A model generated the notes under the pieces. The model made no database searches. It was not told where the DNA came from and saw nothing but the letters and a program-made list of their open reading frames with translations. A program made the position numbers and the translations under genes. 43,581 nt of DNA. Origin: Pigoraptor vietnamica (lineage: Eukaryota > Opisthokonta > Filasterea). Positions 23,123-34,047 of the stretch are shown piece after piece. Numbering within the stretch: the first letter of the stretch is position 1; each line of letters opens with the position of its first letter. The DNA is taken from positions 1-43,581 of the forward strand of contig CALSCQ010000484.1 of NCBI GenBank assembly GCA_943704525.1, read 5' to 3'.

Positions 23123-23658
23123 CGGCAAACGCACGCGCGCGATGCACGCAACGCACGCCTAACGATGCCCTATAAAGGCTCGGTACTACTTCCTCCTTAT
23201 GGACACGGGCTGCTTTCAAGCCGTGAGAGAGTGAACGGACCAACTAACGCCTGCGTCCGGCAACACCAACGACAAACTTATCGCAAGACCCTCAGAAAAC
23301 GATCAGTGTGTCTGCAAGGACCGCTTTCTCTTTCCTTTCTCGTAAGAGAGTGTGTGGTGAAGTAGCAATTCGAGTGTGTGTGCATGCAGAAAGGGGTGTG
23401 CGCGCCCCAATCCTTGTTGCCGTTGGCAGGGGCGCACATCGGCACGCCGCGCTTGGATTGGCCGGCGCTCACTATGGACTCACTATGGCGGCGTCATCAC
23501 TTTGCGAGTGACGCTATTCTCTATCCGGGGTGGCAGAGTGTCCAGACCTTTCTGTGGGTGATGCACTTTCTGTAACTGACGGGTCCCCTTCTGCTCTGCA
23601 AAACTGCGTGAAGATGACCCCTTTCTGTCTGGTGTGCAAACTGTGACTGTCATGAAGT
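23123..23658. promoter_or_regulatory. Upstream region of the permuted papain gene
   Basis: A 536-bp spacer between two minus-strand genes holds the promoter of one and the 3' end of the DENN gene. A short direct repeat (CTCACTATGG, about 23468-23488) is the only visible structure. Confidence 0.4.
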
Positions 23659-26600
23659 TTATGCGGTTGTCCAGAGCACAAACCAAAACCTGCGGCGATG
23701 GAACACAGTGTGAGCAGCATGTCACTGGCACGAACACTGCAGACGCCACACACACACGTACCGCGGGTCCTCCTCCACGGACAGCCACTTCTTGCACACA
23801 AAGCGCGTGATCTGCTTCGTCAGGACATTCTCCACGATGCCGTAGTCCAGGTACCTGCACGAAAAATGGGTCAGCCCCACAGTGGACTGACGTGCTCCAT
23901 TGCACGCATGTGCACATACATACCACTTGTTGGACGAGAAGAACGAGGTCCCTTCGATCCGGATACGCAGGCTCTTCAGTGCACCAAGGTCCGCCTTTGT
24001 CGTGATCGTAAAGACGTCGGACTTGGACGGCTCGAACTTGTAGTGCGCCTGCGAGAGCGTAAACACACCGGAGGAAGTCGTTGCGCCAAACAGCTCGAGT
24101 GCGACGATGCCGTTCATGCCGGCGTCCTTCATGTCGCCCGTCTTGAGCGTGATCTGCAAAGCGACACGAGGCGCTAAGCGCAAGACGGCGGCCATTTCAA
24201 GCGCGGACAACAGTCTGTGGGCAACGGTACCTGGTAAACGAACTCGGGCTCCACGGTGACCTCGGGGGTCTTCGTGTCCAGACGGTTGCGCACAAGAAAG
24301 AGCAGCTTGCGGCCGGTGCGCGTGTTCTCCACGAGCACCTGGCTGGGCGCGACAAAGTGGCCCGGCTGCAGTCCGTCCGCCCGCAGCGTCATGTTCACAA
24401 CGCCCTCGACCTCGGGATACGCCAGTGCGAAGAGGTCCGTCTGGCCGGGCAGGAACGGCGTCTGTCGCACGCCACGAAGGCTCAGTACACCGGCTAACAA
24501 CGCACAGCACAACCATCCCGAAACTCCCTCTCGCGCTGCACAAAAATAAATATCAAAAAATAATCTTTCAAGAATAAACGTCGACGCACCTTGTTTTGGC
24601 TCTCGTCGAGATCGAAGCGTTCCGTCTGTCGGCCGCTCTGTAGACCAAATGTCACGGACATCCGGGGTCGCGCCTGGGGGTCCGAGTTGTCGGCGACGGT
24701 CACGTACATCCGATAAACGACGCGGCCTGCCGAAAGACAGGGAACGTGAGAAACTGCGACAAAGCGGCCATGGCCACACCGCACCCACCCTTCTCCAGCG
24801 CAGCCCCGGAGTCGAGGCAGCGCACGCGGAACTTCCAGCTGGGCCGGCGAAAGGTGATGTCCATGTCCAGCGCAACGTTGTTGAGGGACATCCGCTTGGC
24901 CCCTGCGGCGGTCATCTGGGCGAGGCTGGCCACGAGGGCACTGCTGGACGACGCGCTGGGACTGCGGCCCATCCGATCGCCGCTCGGCCGCGGGGAAACC
25001 GGGGCAGGCTGCTGCTGCGCGGACACGGCGGGCGGCGCAGTCAGCTGGACAGACACGCGCGGCGCCGGCGCTTCGGGTGCCTCCTCGTACACGCCAAACT
25101 GGCGCGCGAACGACGACTTGGGTAGATTCTGGCAAATCCAGCGGAAGATGTCAGCCTTGTCCTCGCCGAAATCGTGCTGGTACCTGCAAGTCATCACGCG
25201 TGAGCCACTCCCCCGCTGCGGCCCCACTACTCGCGCCAGTCACTGCACATCACACAGCACGCAAGCGCACATACCATTTGAAGTGGGCGGGAAGGAGAAT
25301 CTTGTTCGACTCGAGCATCACGACAATCTGCTCGTTGCAGAACTCGGTGCCCGCACGCGTCAACTGCAGCTGCATCGTTCCCGGCCGGTACACCTGCGCA
25401 CAAACACCATCAGCCACACGGCGAGACGCACGCTCGGGTGAAAGCACTCGCCTGGAATATCGGCCCGCCGGCCGTGCCGTCCGCGAGCGCGAGAGCCATG
25501 CCCGGCACCGCCTGCGTGAGGCGGAGGGGCGCAATCGTCTCGTCCACGGCATGCGCCCCTTGTGTGTCGCTGGCGTACGTCATGACGGCGAGGGCGGGCG
25601 GCATGGGCGCGCGCAGAATGGCGCGGTCGATCAGTTCGACGGACATCACGATGCCGCACACCTGGTACCGTGCAATCGAGTGCAGCACCTGCCACTGCGC
25701 GTGCGTCTGCGGCGCACCGAGAGCGAGGATCGAGTGCAGCTGCAAGCGCGGGACATGTCAGTTGTGGATACAGCTGAAGGGAACGGGTCGAAGGGGGTTC
25801 TGACATACCAGCAGCGTGGAGCGCACGTTCATGAAGAAGCAGAAGCGCGCGGCGTTGTCTGCCAGGCCAATGTCCGTGGGCGAGACCTTCGCGAGGAGGG
25901 ACGACAGCCCGAGAAAGCTTCGGTACGCACTCGTGTTCGAAACCATCGCGAGCTTCGACGAGTCGATGAGCTCAAAGCCGTGCCGCACGGTTGTAGACGC
26001 AAGGCGGTACAGCTCTGCGTGTCGTGCAGACACCACATTAGATGATACTCACACGACAGCCTTCAAGCAAATAGAAGACGTGGAAGATATTCACGATAGC
26101 CTTGAAGCAAAATGGCATACGTACCCAGCAGCCGCTCCATCAGCTCGATCGAGAGTTCGACTGGGCTGAACGGCCCCGGAGGCGCGTCGCCCCGCGGACT
26201 CAGCGACTCGTCGTCGTCGACCACCTCCATGTTCAGCAGAAGGCGGTCACTCGTGGCCATCCCCGGCGCCGCGGGCGCGGGACCCGCGTTCGTCGCCTGG
26301 CGCCGCATGCGCACGGCCATCGAGTCGGCGCGGCGGAGGAACGCCGTCGGGTTGCCCGCGAGAGCAATCGACGGGCGCTTGGCAGTCGCCGCACTCGACG
26401 CCGCAATCGCATCGGCCAGCCCAGCGACGGCGCCAGCCGCAACGCGAGCCGACACGGACCCGCGGCCCGGCGGAACAGCGCGAGACAGGCGGCGTTCGAC
26501 CAACACGGACATGCGACGCAACGCGCGCGCACCCTCCTCGCCAACAGACGGCACACGCGCAAGGCGGCCGCGCGTGACCGCCGCAGCGGCAGCCGCGGCA

Positions 26601-28998
26601 CCGGCGTCGGGGCCGTCGCCAGCGGGGTCCGACTCGGCGCGCCCGCGCACAAGGCGAGGGCGGGAGGCGTCGGTCTCGGCATCCGAATCGTGCGAGCCCT
26701 CGGCCACCGGCGTCATTCCGGGCTCAGCGGACACAGGGCCCGTGCTCGGAGACGTGCCCGGGTGCGACCGCACGCGCGGGTACCGCGGCGACGCCTGATG
26801 CGGCTGGAGGGGAGACGAGTGCGTGCAGAGAGGGTGCCGGTGCAGCGGCTGGCCCAGCGTCGCCGCCCACGCGAGAATGGCGTCGACGATGGTTGGAAAC
26901 GGCTCCTCGTTCTCAATCATCCGGACGACATCCGCGGGAAAGCGGCCCTTCTCCTCGGCGGACAAGCGCCCGTAGACATCGACGAGGTCGCGAGGGTGCA
27001 CGTGCGGGGGCGAGCGGCGCTGGTGCATGATGATGGACGCCATCAGGTCCTGCAGGCAGCACCCGTACAGCTTCATGTGGTACAGGGCCACGGCCCGCAT
27101 CCACAGAATCACGTCCGGCGCCGGCCGAGTCGACGCAGGGCACGACACCGAGCAGTCACCGCACGCGTCCGAATCGCTGCGCTCGGGGCGCGAACCCGCG
27201 GCGTCGGGAAGGGACAGGCTGAGGTGCTCCACGAGGTGCTCGTACGGCTGCCAGAGAAACACCGGGCAGAGGCTTGGCGTCAGTTTGAGAAATCGCTGCG
27301 AGTGGCGCCGCCCAACAAAGGCCTTGTTGTCGGTTTCTGAAATCGACACGATCGCCTCGCTCGACAGCGACGCGCGCTTCCTGCACACGGCGCACGCGAT
27401 CTGTTCCTGGACAGCCGCCTCGGGGCCCTGCGCGGCGCTCGGCTCGCCAGGCTCCGTCGGCGCACGCAGGCGCACAACGGGCACGTTGTCCTGCAGCACG
27501 CCCTCGTCGACAAGGCGGCGAGCGCACCGATCCACGTGCTGGCAGAACATGGCCGTCGACACCAAACCCTGCAAGCCAAACGCCAGTTGGCATGGTGGAG
27601 GATGACGACATTGCACTCACGCAACAGCCCACCCACAAAACAACAACAACACGCAGCAGGCCCATGACAACAGCACGCGTGAGGGGGGATACGCTGCTCA
27701 CCCGCAGGAAGTCGCGATCGGCAGGGTCCGCCGCTGCGACGAACTCTTCCGTGCGGAAGTCGGTCGCAGTGACGAAAGGTGCAATTGACTCGAGAAGCTC
27801 GCGCATGAACGCCGCGAACACGTCGCGCAACTCGCGATCGACGTCCGCAGGGGTCTTATCGGCCGCTGTTGCCTTGCGCACCGCGGCGACAAGGCGGAGG
27901 TGGCGCGCACGGGGCAGCTGCGATATGTGCGAGACCGTGTCGCCATCGAGATCCACGCACGTGATGTACTCATCGAGCTCGTCCACGAGGCGCACGGCTG
28001 TGCGGCTCTGCATGCCGATGATGTAGGGCGAGGGCGACTCTGCGACGGCCGAGAGCTCCTCTGGGAGCAAGGGGACATACACCTCTTCCCACAGCAGCGG
28101 AAACACAAGGACGTGCAGCGCCTCGCAGGCGGGGGTGAGCGCGGTGTAGTCGTCGGCATAGACAAGCACGGACCGCTCGAGGAGCAGGCTCGCAAACACA
28201 TTGACGAGATTGCCGGGGCCCAGGTGGGAGGCGAGACCCGCCACGGACGCCTGCGACAGCGGATAACTGGGCAGTCGGCGCGCGGTGAAGGAAGCGCCGC
28301 AGAAGGGAAAGCTGACGCTCGTGCCGTCCGCGGGTGGCAGCGGAATCTGTGCGCGGAGAATGAGTTCAACGGTCCCACACGTGCGCACAAGGCTTGCATT
28401 AGCCCACCTCAAAGAGAATGTACGAGCACCGCTGGACAAAGGCCTCGCTGCCGCGCGCTATCCACTCGTCCACGAGGCGCGTCAGCATGTCGTTGAACGT
28501 GCGCAGGAAGGGCCACCGGGAGACGACGACAGCGGTGCGCCACTCAAAGTCCGTCGGGCGCTGTGGGTGCGGTTCCCCTTGCCCGCGTATCCGCGTCGTA
28601 GATGTTACAACACAGCCATAGCGACGCACGCCGACCTCGTCCGTCAGTACGAACGAGTGCGCGTGTACCGACCTGGCAGACAGCATTAGCACGTCAGCCG
28701 CAGTCGACATCAATGCATACACCCAATGCACGCCAAGCAGCAGCGGCATCACCCACCTCTCGCCGACAGCCGCGGGGAGGGCGTACGGAGCGCCGGCGGT
28801 ACCCGGCTGCCCGAGGGGGAAGACAAACAGCCCCAGCCCCTCCAGAAACGCAATGTCCTTCTCGCTCGGCTCCGGCATCGCCTCGGACATGTCCGGGTCG
28901 TCCGACGAGAACGAGATGACATAGTCCACGAGCCGCGCGTCCGACAGCGGCAGGCGGTCCCACGGGTCGCTGGCGTGGATGAGGCCGCGGTGCGACAT
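23659..28998 (-). CDS. DENN - DUF547 - PLAT - PLAT multidomain protein
   Basis: Thirteen exons join in phase to 1441 aa: 28998-28757, 28672-28408, 28346-27702, 27568-26125, 26014-25809, 25739-25452, 25393-25275, 25183-24789, 24726-24590, 24461-24231, 24153-23924, 23854-23762, 23689-23659. Residues about 15-130 are uDENN (LVDYVISF; FVLTDEVGVRRYG). The cDENN core (about 170-330) has LASHLGPGNLVNVFASLLLE and PLLWEEVYVPLLPEEL; a dDENN-like segment follows (about 350-420). DENN domains activate Rab GTPases by nucleotide exchange. About 600-840 is disordered and basic/Ala-rich. DUF547 (about 866-1085) shows NAARFCFFMNVRSTLLLHS and LLPAHFKWYQHDFGEDK. Two C-terminal PLAT/LH2-like beta sandwiches (about 1205-1320 and 1322-1425) should bind membrane or protein; the second ends in VCKKWLS. 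DENND5 of animals also has DENN plus PLAT, but with RUN domains. The intron after 25452 has a GC donor. The short last exon is the least certain part. Confidence 0.87.
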
Positions 28999-29460
28999 GG
29001 CGACGGTCTCCGACGCCGTAGCAGCCCGTCGCAGCGCCCCACTCGGCCACGAAAGATCACCGGTGCTCTATTACGACTGGTCGCAGCAGCCCTCTGCGCC
29101 GCCACGGCTGCCACGAAAGCAGCTGCGCGACGACTCTTATACGGCTGAAGGGGCAACAAGCGTCGCGTGTGCACGCAAAGCAACAGTAGACTGTGGGTGT
29201 TGGCTGACGGCTTGTGAAACCGCTCCGAACAAGTTCACGTGGGGTCACGTGATGTCACGAGACTTTGGCGTCGGCTGTTTGTGCGACAGACTGATTTTGT
29301 GTGACCGATTTTGAGGCGAATTGTGCTATTTGTCAATTCAAAGGGCCGGGTGGAGGGACGGAGTAGGTACTCCCCGCAGCAAGTCGCTTTGTAAAGAGAA
29401 AAACCAAGTCATCTTCAAGCGGCGCTGTGAAGGACGTCCCCTGTCATCCCCCGCAGTGCC
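28999..29460. promoter_or_regulatory. Divergent promoter of the DENN gene and NDUFS7
   Basis: A 462-bp gap between outward start codons. It contains clustered E-box palindromes: TCACGTGG (29235-29242), a perfect TCACGTGA (29245-29252) and TGTCACGA directly after it. Confidence 0.55.
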
Positions 29461-30571
29461 ATGGCGTCCCTCAGGGCCCTCGGACACCTCCGTGGTATGC
29501 ACTGCCGTGTGTCGTGCGTGCCACTTTGTGCGCGTGCTTATTTGCTGTGATTCGTCGGCGCAGGTGTCGCGCGCGCGTCGTCGCTTCTTCCATCCACCGT
29601 GCTGAGGTGGGTCTCTCTGCGCTCGGCAGTGTTGCATTGCAGACGTGCCTGTAGTCGCTGCATAGACCATGCCTATGGAGTCAGCTCACGCGCCGTGTTC
29701 GCGTGGTAGGTCGTCGGCCGTGGGCTTCGTCCACACAACCACATCAGCCAGCGCCTCCACGGCGTCGGTACCTGCGGCGAAGACGGCAGCCCCCGTGGCC
29801 CCGCGTCTTACGGCGAACAATGCCGTTGGTGCGTCCCTTGATCTCTGCTTGCTCGTGAGGGGGGCGCTGGTGACTGACGTTGCGTCGGCGCAGAGTATGT
29901 CCTGGCAAAGGCCGACCAGGTGGTCAACTGGGCGCAGACAGGGTCGCTGTGGCCCATGACGTTCGGTCTCGCGTGCTGTGCCGTGGAAATGATGCAGGTG
30001 CGCTTGTCGCTGTGTTGTGGTTCGCCCTTTCATTTGCGTGCTGTGCGTCTCGAGCACTTCTCTGCTATTTTTTTGCTACTGGCTTCATGCCAGCGTCTCA
30101 CACGCATCTCTTTGCTGCAGGCTGCTGCCGCGCGCTACGACTTTGACCGCTTCGGCATTGTCTTCCGTGCGAGCCCCCGGCAGTCTGACGTCATGATCGT
30201 GGCTGGCACGCTCACGAACAAGATGGCCCCGGCGCTGCGCAAGGCGGGTGTTTGATGTTGTGGCACGGATTGCTGCGCTCTCGAGGCCGTGGGCGTGTGC
30301 TTACGGCGGCACATGCGGTTGCCTTGTGGCGGAGCAGGTGTATGATCAGATGCCCGAGCCGCGCTGGGTCATTTCGATGGGCAGCTGCGCGAACGGCGGC
30401 GGTTACTACCACTACTCGTACGCCGTTGTGCGCGGGTGCGACCGCATCGTTCCCGTTGACATCTACGTGCCCGGGTGCCCGCCCACGGCGGAGGCCCTCT
30501 TGTACGGCATTCTCCAGCTGCAGAAGAAGATCAGGCGTAACAAGCGGACGCAGATGTGGTATCGCAAGTGA
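29461..30571 (+). CDS. NDUFS7: NADH:ubiquinone oxidoreductase 20 kDa subunit (complex I PSST/NuoB)
   Basis: This subunit carries iron-sulfur cluster N2, the last electron carrier before ubiquinone, in the mitochondrial inner membrane. Six exons join in phase to 218 aa: 29461-29494, 29564-29606, 29710-29828, 29894-29997, 30121-30243, 30338-30571. All four cluster ligands are present: Cys93 and Cys94 in [12 protein letters not shown], Cys158 in [15 protein letters not shown] and Cys188 in [38 protein letters not shown] is invariant in the family. The first 40 residues ([18 protein letters not shown]...) form a presequence encoded by three tiny exons whose borders are less certain than the rest. 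Intron 5 begins with GC (AAG|GCGGGT): no GT donor keeps the [13 protein letters not shown] junction in frame. The gene faces the F-box gene with a 160-bp gap. Confidence 0.96.
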
Positions 30572-30731
30572 AGCGGTGTGCGTGCGTTTGTCGAGTGCTT
30601 GTTGCAATGCGTCGTTTTCTTGCTGCGCCTGCGCGTGGAGCGGGAGTGTGCGGTCGTGGAGATGGGGAGGGGATGAAGTTTGATGGAAAAAATTTGGCTG
30701 GCCAGCATCAGTTTTTACAGAGCGGGTGATC

Positions 30732-32733
30732 TCAGCCGTCCAGCTGGCTCGCCGCAAGGGCCCACAGCAACTGCCGCTCTTCCTCAGGGCTCACGTAGTC
30801 CTCACGCGAGATGGTGCTCCCACGCGCACCGCCACCACCGCCACCGCCGCCACTACCACCGCCGCCACTCCCCATCGACTCGGAAATGGCCAGCTGCAGG
30901 GCCTCCTCGTCAGTGAGCCCCTCGACGTGGTATCGCCGCGCAAGCCGCGCACGCGCCGCCCCCTCCGCCGCAGAGTCGCTTGCCATGTCCGCCCATTCGC
31001 GGCACCCGTAGTCAGCCTCCGCATGTGCGTCGCGCGGGTCATCGCTGCCAGAGTGTCGGCGGCCTCCAGAGCGCCGGCGAACGCGGGCGGCAGCCGCCTG
31101 CGATGCCGACGACCAGGCCTCGGCAGGCTCGGCGCCGTCGGCCCAGTCGCCGCGCTGGTCCCGCGAGGCCCACAATGTTAGATCCCACGTGCGCACGGCG
31201 AGTGCGCGGCTGTTAGCATCCACAAGGGCGATGGACATGGGCCCGACAGCCATCAGCAGCGGCGGCCTGTCCGCAAGCGAACCGCGGAGGGATATCTGGC
31301 GCAGGCAGTCGAGCGTCATGCGGTCCCACACGCGTACGCTCTCCGCACACGCCGAGACCACCTTAAACACGTCAAGGTCCACGGCGCCCACGGCCGAGCG
31401 GTGGCCCCGCGGCCGCAGCTCCTCGATCCCGCGCAGCCCCCAGGGCGCCACAACAGCCACGGCACCAGACGCGCAGCCCACAGCCACCGCGCCGGCACAC
31501 GCAGCCGACACGCACCGGGCTGTCGGCATGTCCACGTGACGCAGGGCGCGCGCAGCGTCTGTCCACCACACGGCAGCCGCATCGTCCGCGCCGCAAATGC
31601 CGAAGGCGGAATGCGCGGGCTGCGCGCTAGTGCCGGCCAGAGCCACCGGAGCGACGCCCAGCGCAGCCGTAGCGCAGCGAGGCAGCTTGACGGCAACGGG
31701 CGCGTCCCACTTGTCCCAGTCCCAGAGCGTAAGGGTCGATCCTGCGCCGTCCGCGGCCTCCACGTGCGAGACGGCCGCGACTGCGCCGCCGACTACCCCC
31801 GCGACTGCAGCCACGGCGCCGGCAACGGGTCCTGCCACGACCACCGGCTGCTCGCACGCGGACATGCGCCACACGCTGACCCGTCCGTCGTGGCCGCCCG
31901 CCAACGCCCAGTCTGCCGCAACAACGGACGCACACGCCACACGACCCTCGTGCACACGCATGCCGGCCGCCGCCGCGCGCGTCGGTATGCGTATGCGATC
32001 GCCGCCCTCAACAAGGCGCACAATCCGCACGCGACCATCCGACGTCCCGCACAGCACAGCCCCATGCCCCGCCGCCATCGCAGTCGCCGAGACGCCATTT
32101 CCCGGCGGCCACACGGGCGTCGAGCGGCGCGCCGCACGGCCGGCAAGAGACAGGCGCCGTGCCTCTCCCCCCGCGGCCGACGCGACCACCACCGACGCAC
32201 CCGCGCGATGATCGAGGTCGAGGGCGATGCAGTCCAGGACGCCTATGCCCGGGTAGACGCGGTGCTGCGGTGCCGAGCCGCACTGCCACGCACTGCGCCG
32301 CAAATAAACCGCGTGTGTGAGACCACATTGCATGCCAGTCACGACACCCACACCCACCGCAACAAGCGCTGCCGCTCTGTGTATTCGCCCCGCCATGTGT
32401 CCGCGAGCACCCGCCTGCGCCTTCCACCGTGAGATGGGCACGCGCTTTCAACACACATTCGACTGCCCCCCATGCACCCACCGCGCAGCACCCGACCACG
32501 CGCACTTCCATTTCCGCTCAAAGGCACGCCGCCACAGCAGATCGTCGCCGACAATGCGCGCAAAGCGGAGGGACGCGTGGCTCGCAGCATCCTGCGTGGA
32601 CGGGCATCAGTCACAGCCACACACGCACTCCAATTCGCGTTCGGTGGGCGCCACTCACCAGGTCGGCCGTCTCGCAAAAGGACAGAATGTGCACGACGAG
32701 CTCGTCGGCGAGCGCGTCAAACGGCGAGGCCAT
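30732..32733 (-). CDS. F-box, beta-propeller and double-UIM protein
   Basis: Four exons join in phase to 600 aa: 32733-32659, 32591-32482, 32414-32358, 32292-30732. The first three short exons encode an F-box: PFDALADELVVHILSFCETADL, then SLRFARIVGDDLLWRRAFERKWKC, then VLADTWRGEYTERQRLLR, the usual binding surface for Skp1 of an SCF ubiquitin ligase. Exon 4 holds a repeat propeller, recognisable by recurrent blades such as GGHDGRVSVWRM, STLTLWDWDKW and ACAESVRVWDRM (WD40-like). The C-terminus has a ubiquitin-interacting motif (GLTDEEALQLAISES, about 539-555), a Gly-rich linker (GSGGGGSGGGGGGGG) and a second UIM-like helix (EEERQLLWALAASQ, about 584-598). It probably recruits an already ubiquitinated substrate to an SCF complex; this is inference. 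The propeller is Ala/Val-rich and diverged. Confidence 0.82.
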
Positions 32734-32954
32734 GTCACTTAAGCCCTGGGGACGACCGCCCTAAGCTGCTGCTGAATGCCCCTGCGACGACCGCTCTTCT
32801 CTGAGCTGTCGCACGGATCTTCCATCAGCGGTAAAATGGCGCGTTGCGAAATATGCGATGTCACGTGAGCCCGTGCCAAAAGCCGCTGTCAAGGCTGCTC
32901 CAATAACGCAGAAAGCGGCTATCGCAGCGAGTGCTGGGCACGCAAGACATCGCG
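32734..32954. promoter_or_regulatory. Divergent promoter of the F-box gene and CCDC137
   Basis: A 221-bp spacer between outward start codons with a perfect TCACGTGA palindrome at 32861-32868, flanked by ATG in the same way as one copy in the NDUFS7 promoter is followed by ATG. Confidence 0.55.
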
Positions 32955-34000
32955 ATGGGGCGCGTGGCGAGGCACAAGAAGCTCAAGGCGGTCGACCCTT
33001 TCTACGAGGGTCCGCGCAAGCGCGTGACGGACGAGTGAGTGGCTGCTGCACGTGCGCGCCAATCCATCGCCTGATTTGCGCCTTTTCCCGGGCAGTTTGG
33101 AAGGCGTCACGGGGCCGTCGGCGGACGAAGATGAGCGCATTCCGCGGTCGCTGCGTACCTTGATGGCGGCAAAACGGCGCGCGGAGGATGCCGTGGCGCG
33201 GAAGGGTGCGTGGCCGCAGCGGTGCGCTCACACGCGTGCATGTGCTCACCGCCCTCCGCAGGCAAAGGGGTCGCCAAGACAGCGCCCACGCCGCGACTGA
33301 AGGACGCGGTAAAGCCAAAGGTCTGTGCGGCGTGGAGGACCCGCCCTGTCACTGGATGCAGCAGTCGCTGAGGTGGCGTGCGCCAAACCCAGGCGGGCGA
33401 GACACTGCGCGAGTTTAATGACCGCGTCGAACTCAACGTGCGGGAGAAGCTCAACGCAGCCATCAAGGACACGAAGCAGACGAGCCAGCGGCGGAAAGAG
33501 TGGGTGTCAGCCGTGTGGTGATGCAGTGCTGAACGGCTCCGCAACTCACACAATGCGCCCCCAGGCACCTGGCTGCGCGAAAGGCAAAGGCCGCCGCACA
33601 GCGCGCGCGTCGCAAGGAGGACGAGGCCGACACGCGCCCCGCAGGTGGCGACACGGTGCGCTTTGGGGAGGTGGTCCATGCGCCGCCGACACTGACGGTG
33701 CAGCCGAAGCGCAAGACGCCCAAGGTGGGCATGGGTTTGCACTTGCACTGCACACAGCGACACTTTTTGACGAAATGGTCGCAGGTGGGTCGCGCGCCGC
33801 TTCTCCTCGACGCAATGCTGCGCGCATCCTCCTCGGACGGGGCGGGAGACAAGCACGCGTCCGCACCCTCCGCCGCCGTGCGTCCGCGCGACATGGCGCC
33901 GTCCGTGCGCATCAAGTGGGAGGCGCAGCGCGAGCAAGCCATTGCGGCGTACCGCAAACTGCGTGGGACGGAACGCCCGGCGATCGGCGGCGCCAGCTGA
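32955..34000 (+). CDS. CCDC137: CCDC137-like nucleolar coiled-coil protein
   Basis: Six exons join in phase to 243 aa: 32955-33034, 33096-33205, 33262-33320, 33393-33499, 33565-33724, 33785-34000. A Lys/Arg-rich start (MGRVARHKKLKAVDPFY) is followed by IPRSLRTLMAAKRRAEDA, a charged segment ETLREFNDRVELNVREKL and, most telling, VRFGEVVHAPPTLTVQPKRK, the signature of CCDC137 (in animals RaRF, a nucleolar and chromosome-surface protein). A C-terminal helix (KWEAQREQAIAAYRKLRG) also matches the end of that family. The protein is basic and predicted nuclear. The last intron (33725-33784, 60 nt) is a multiple of three with no stop, so it could be retained. Its stop codon lies 47 bp from that of the facing MFSD8 gene, so their 3' untranslated regions must overlap. 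Confidence 0.8.
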
Positions 34001-34047
34001 AGAGGGCAGGCGGAGCGAGGGAGGGCGAGTCGGGAGCGCAGGCCCTT

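Noticed and set aside
26063-26125. Separate genes for the DENN part and the DUF547/PLAT part
   Set aside because: The exon ending at 26125 has a GTACGT donor in phase 1 that fits the next exon (26014-25809) exactly, and no start context or stop lies between.
26102-27340. 412-codon open frame on the plus strand
   Set aside because: It is antisense to the large DENN exon and Arg-rich without any motif, while the sense strand joins in phase with twelve other exons.
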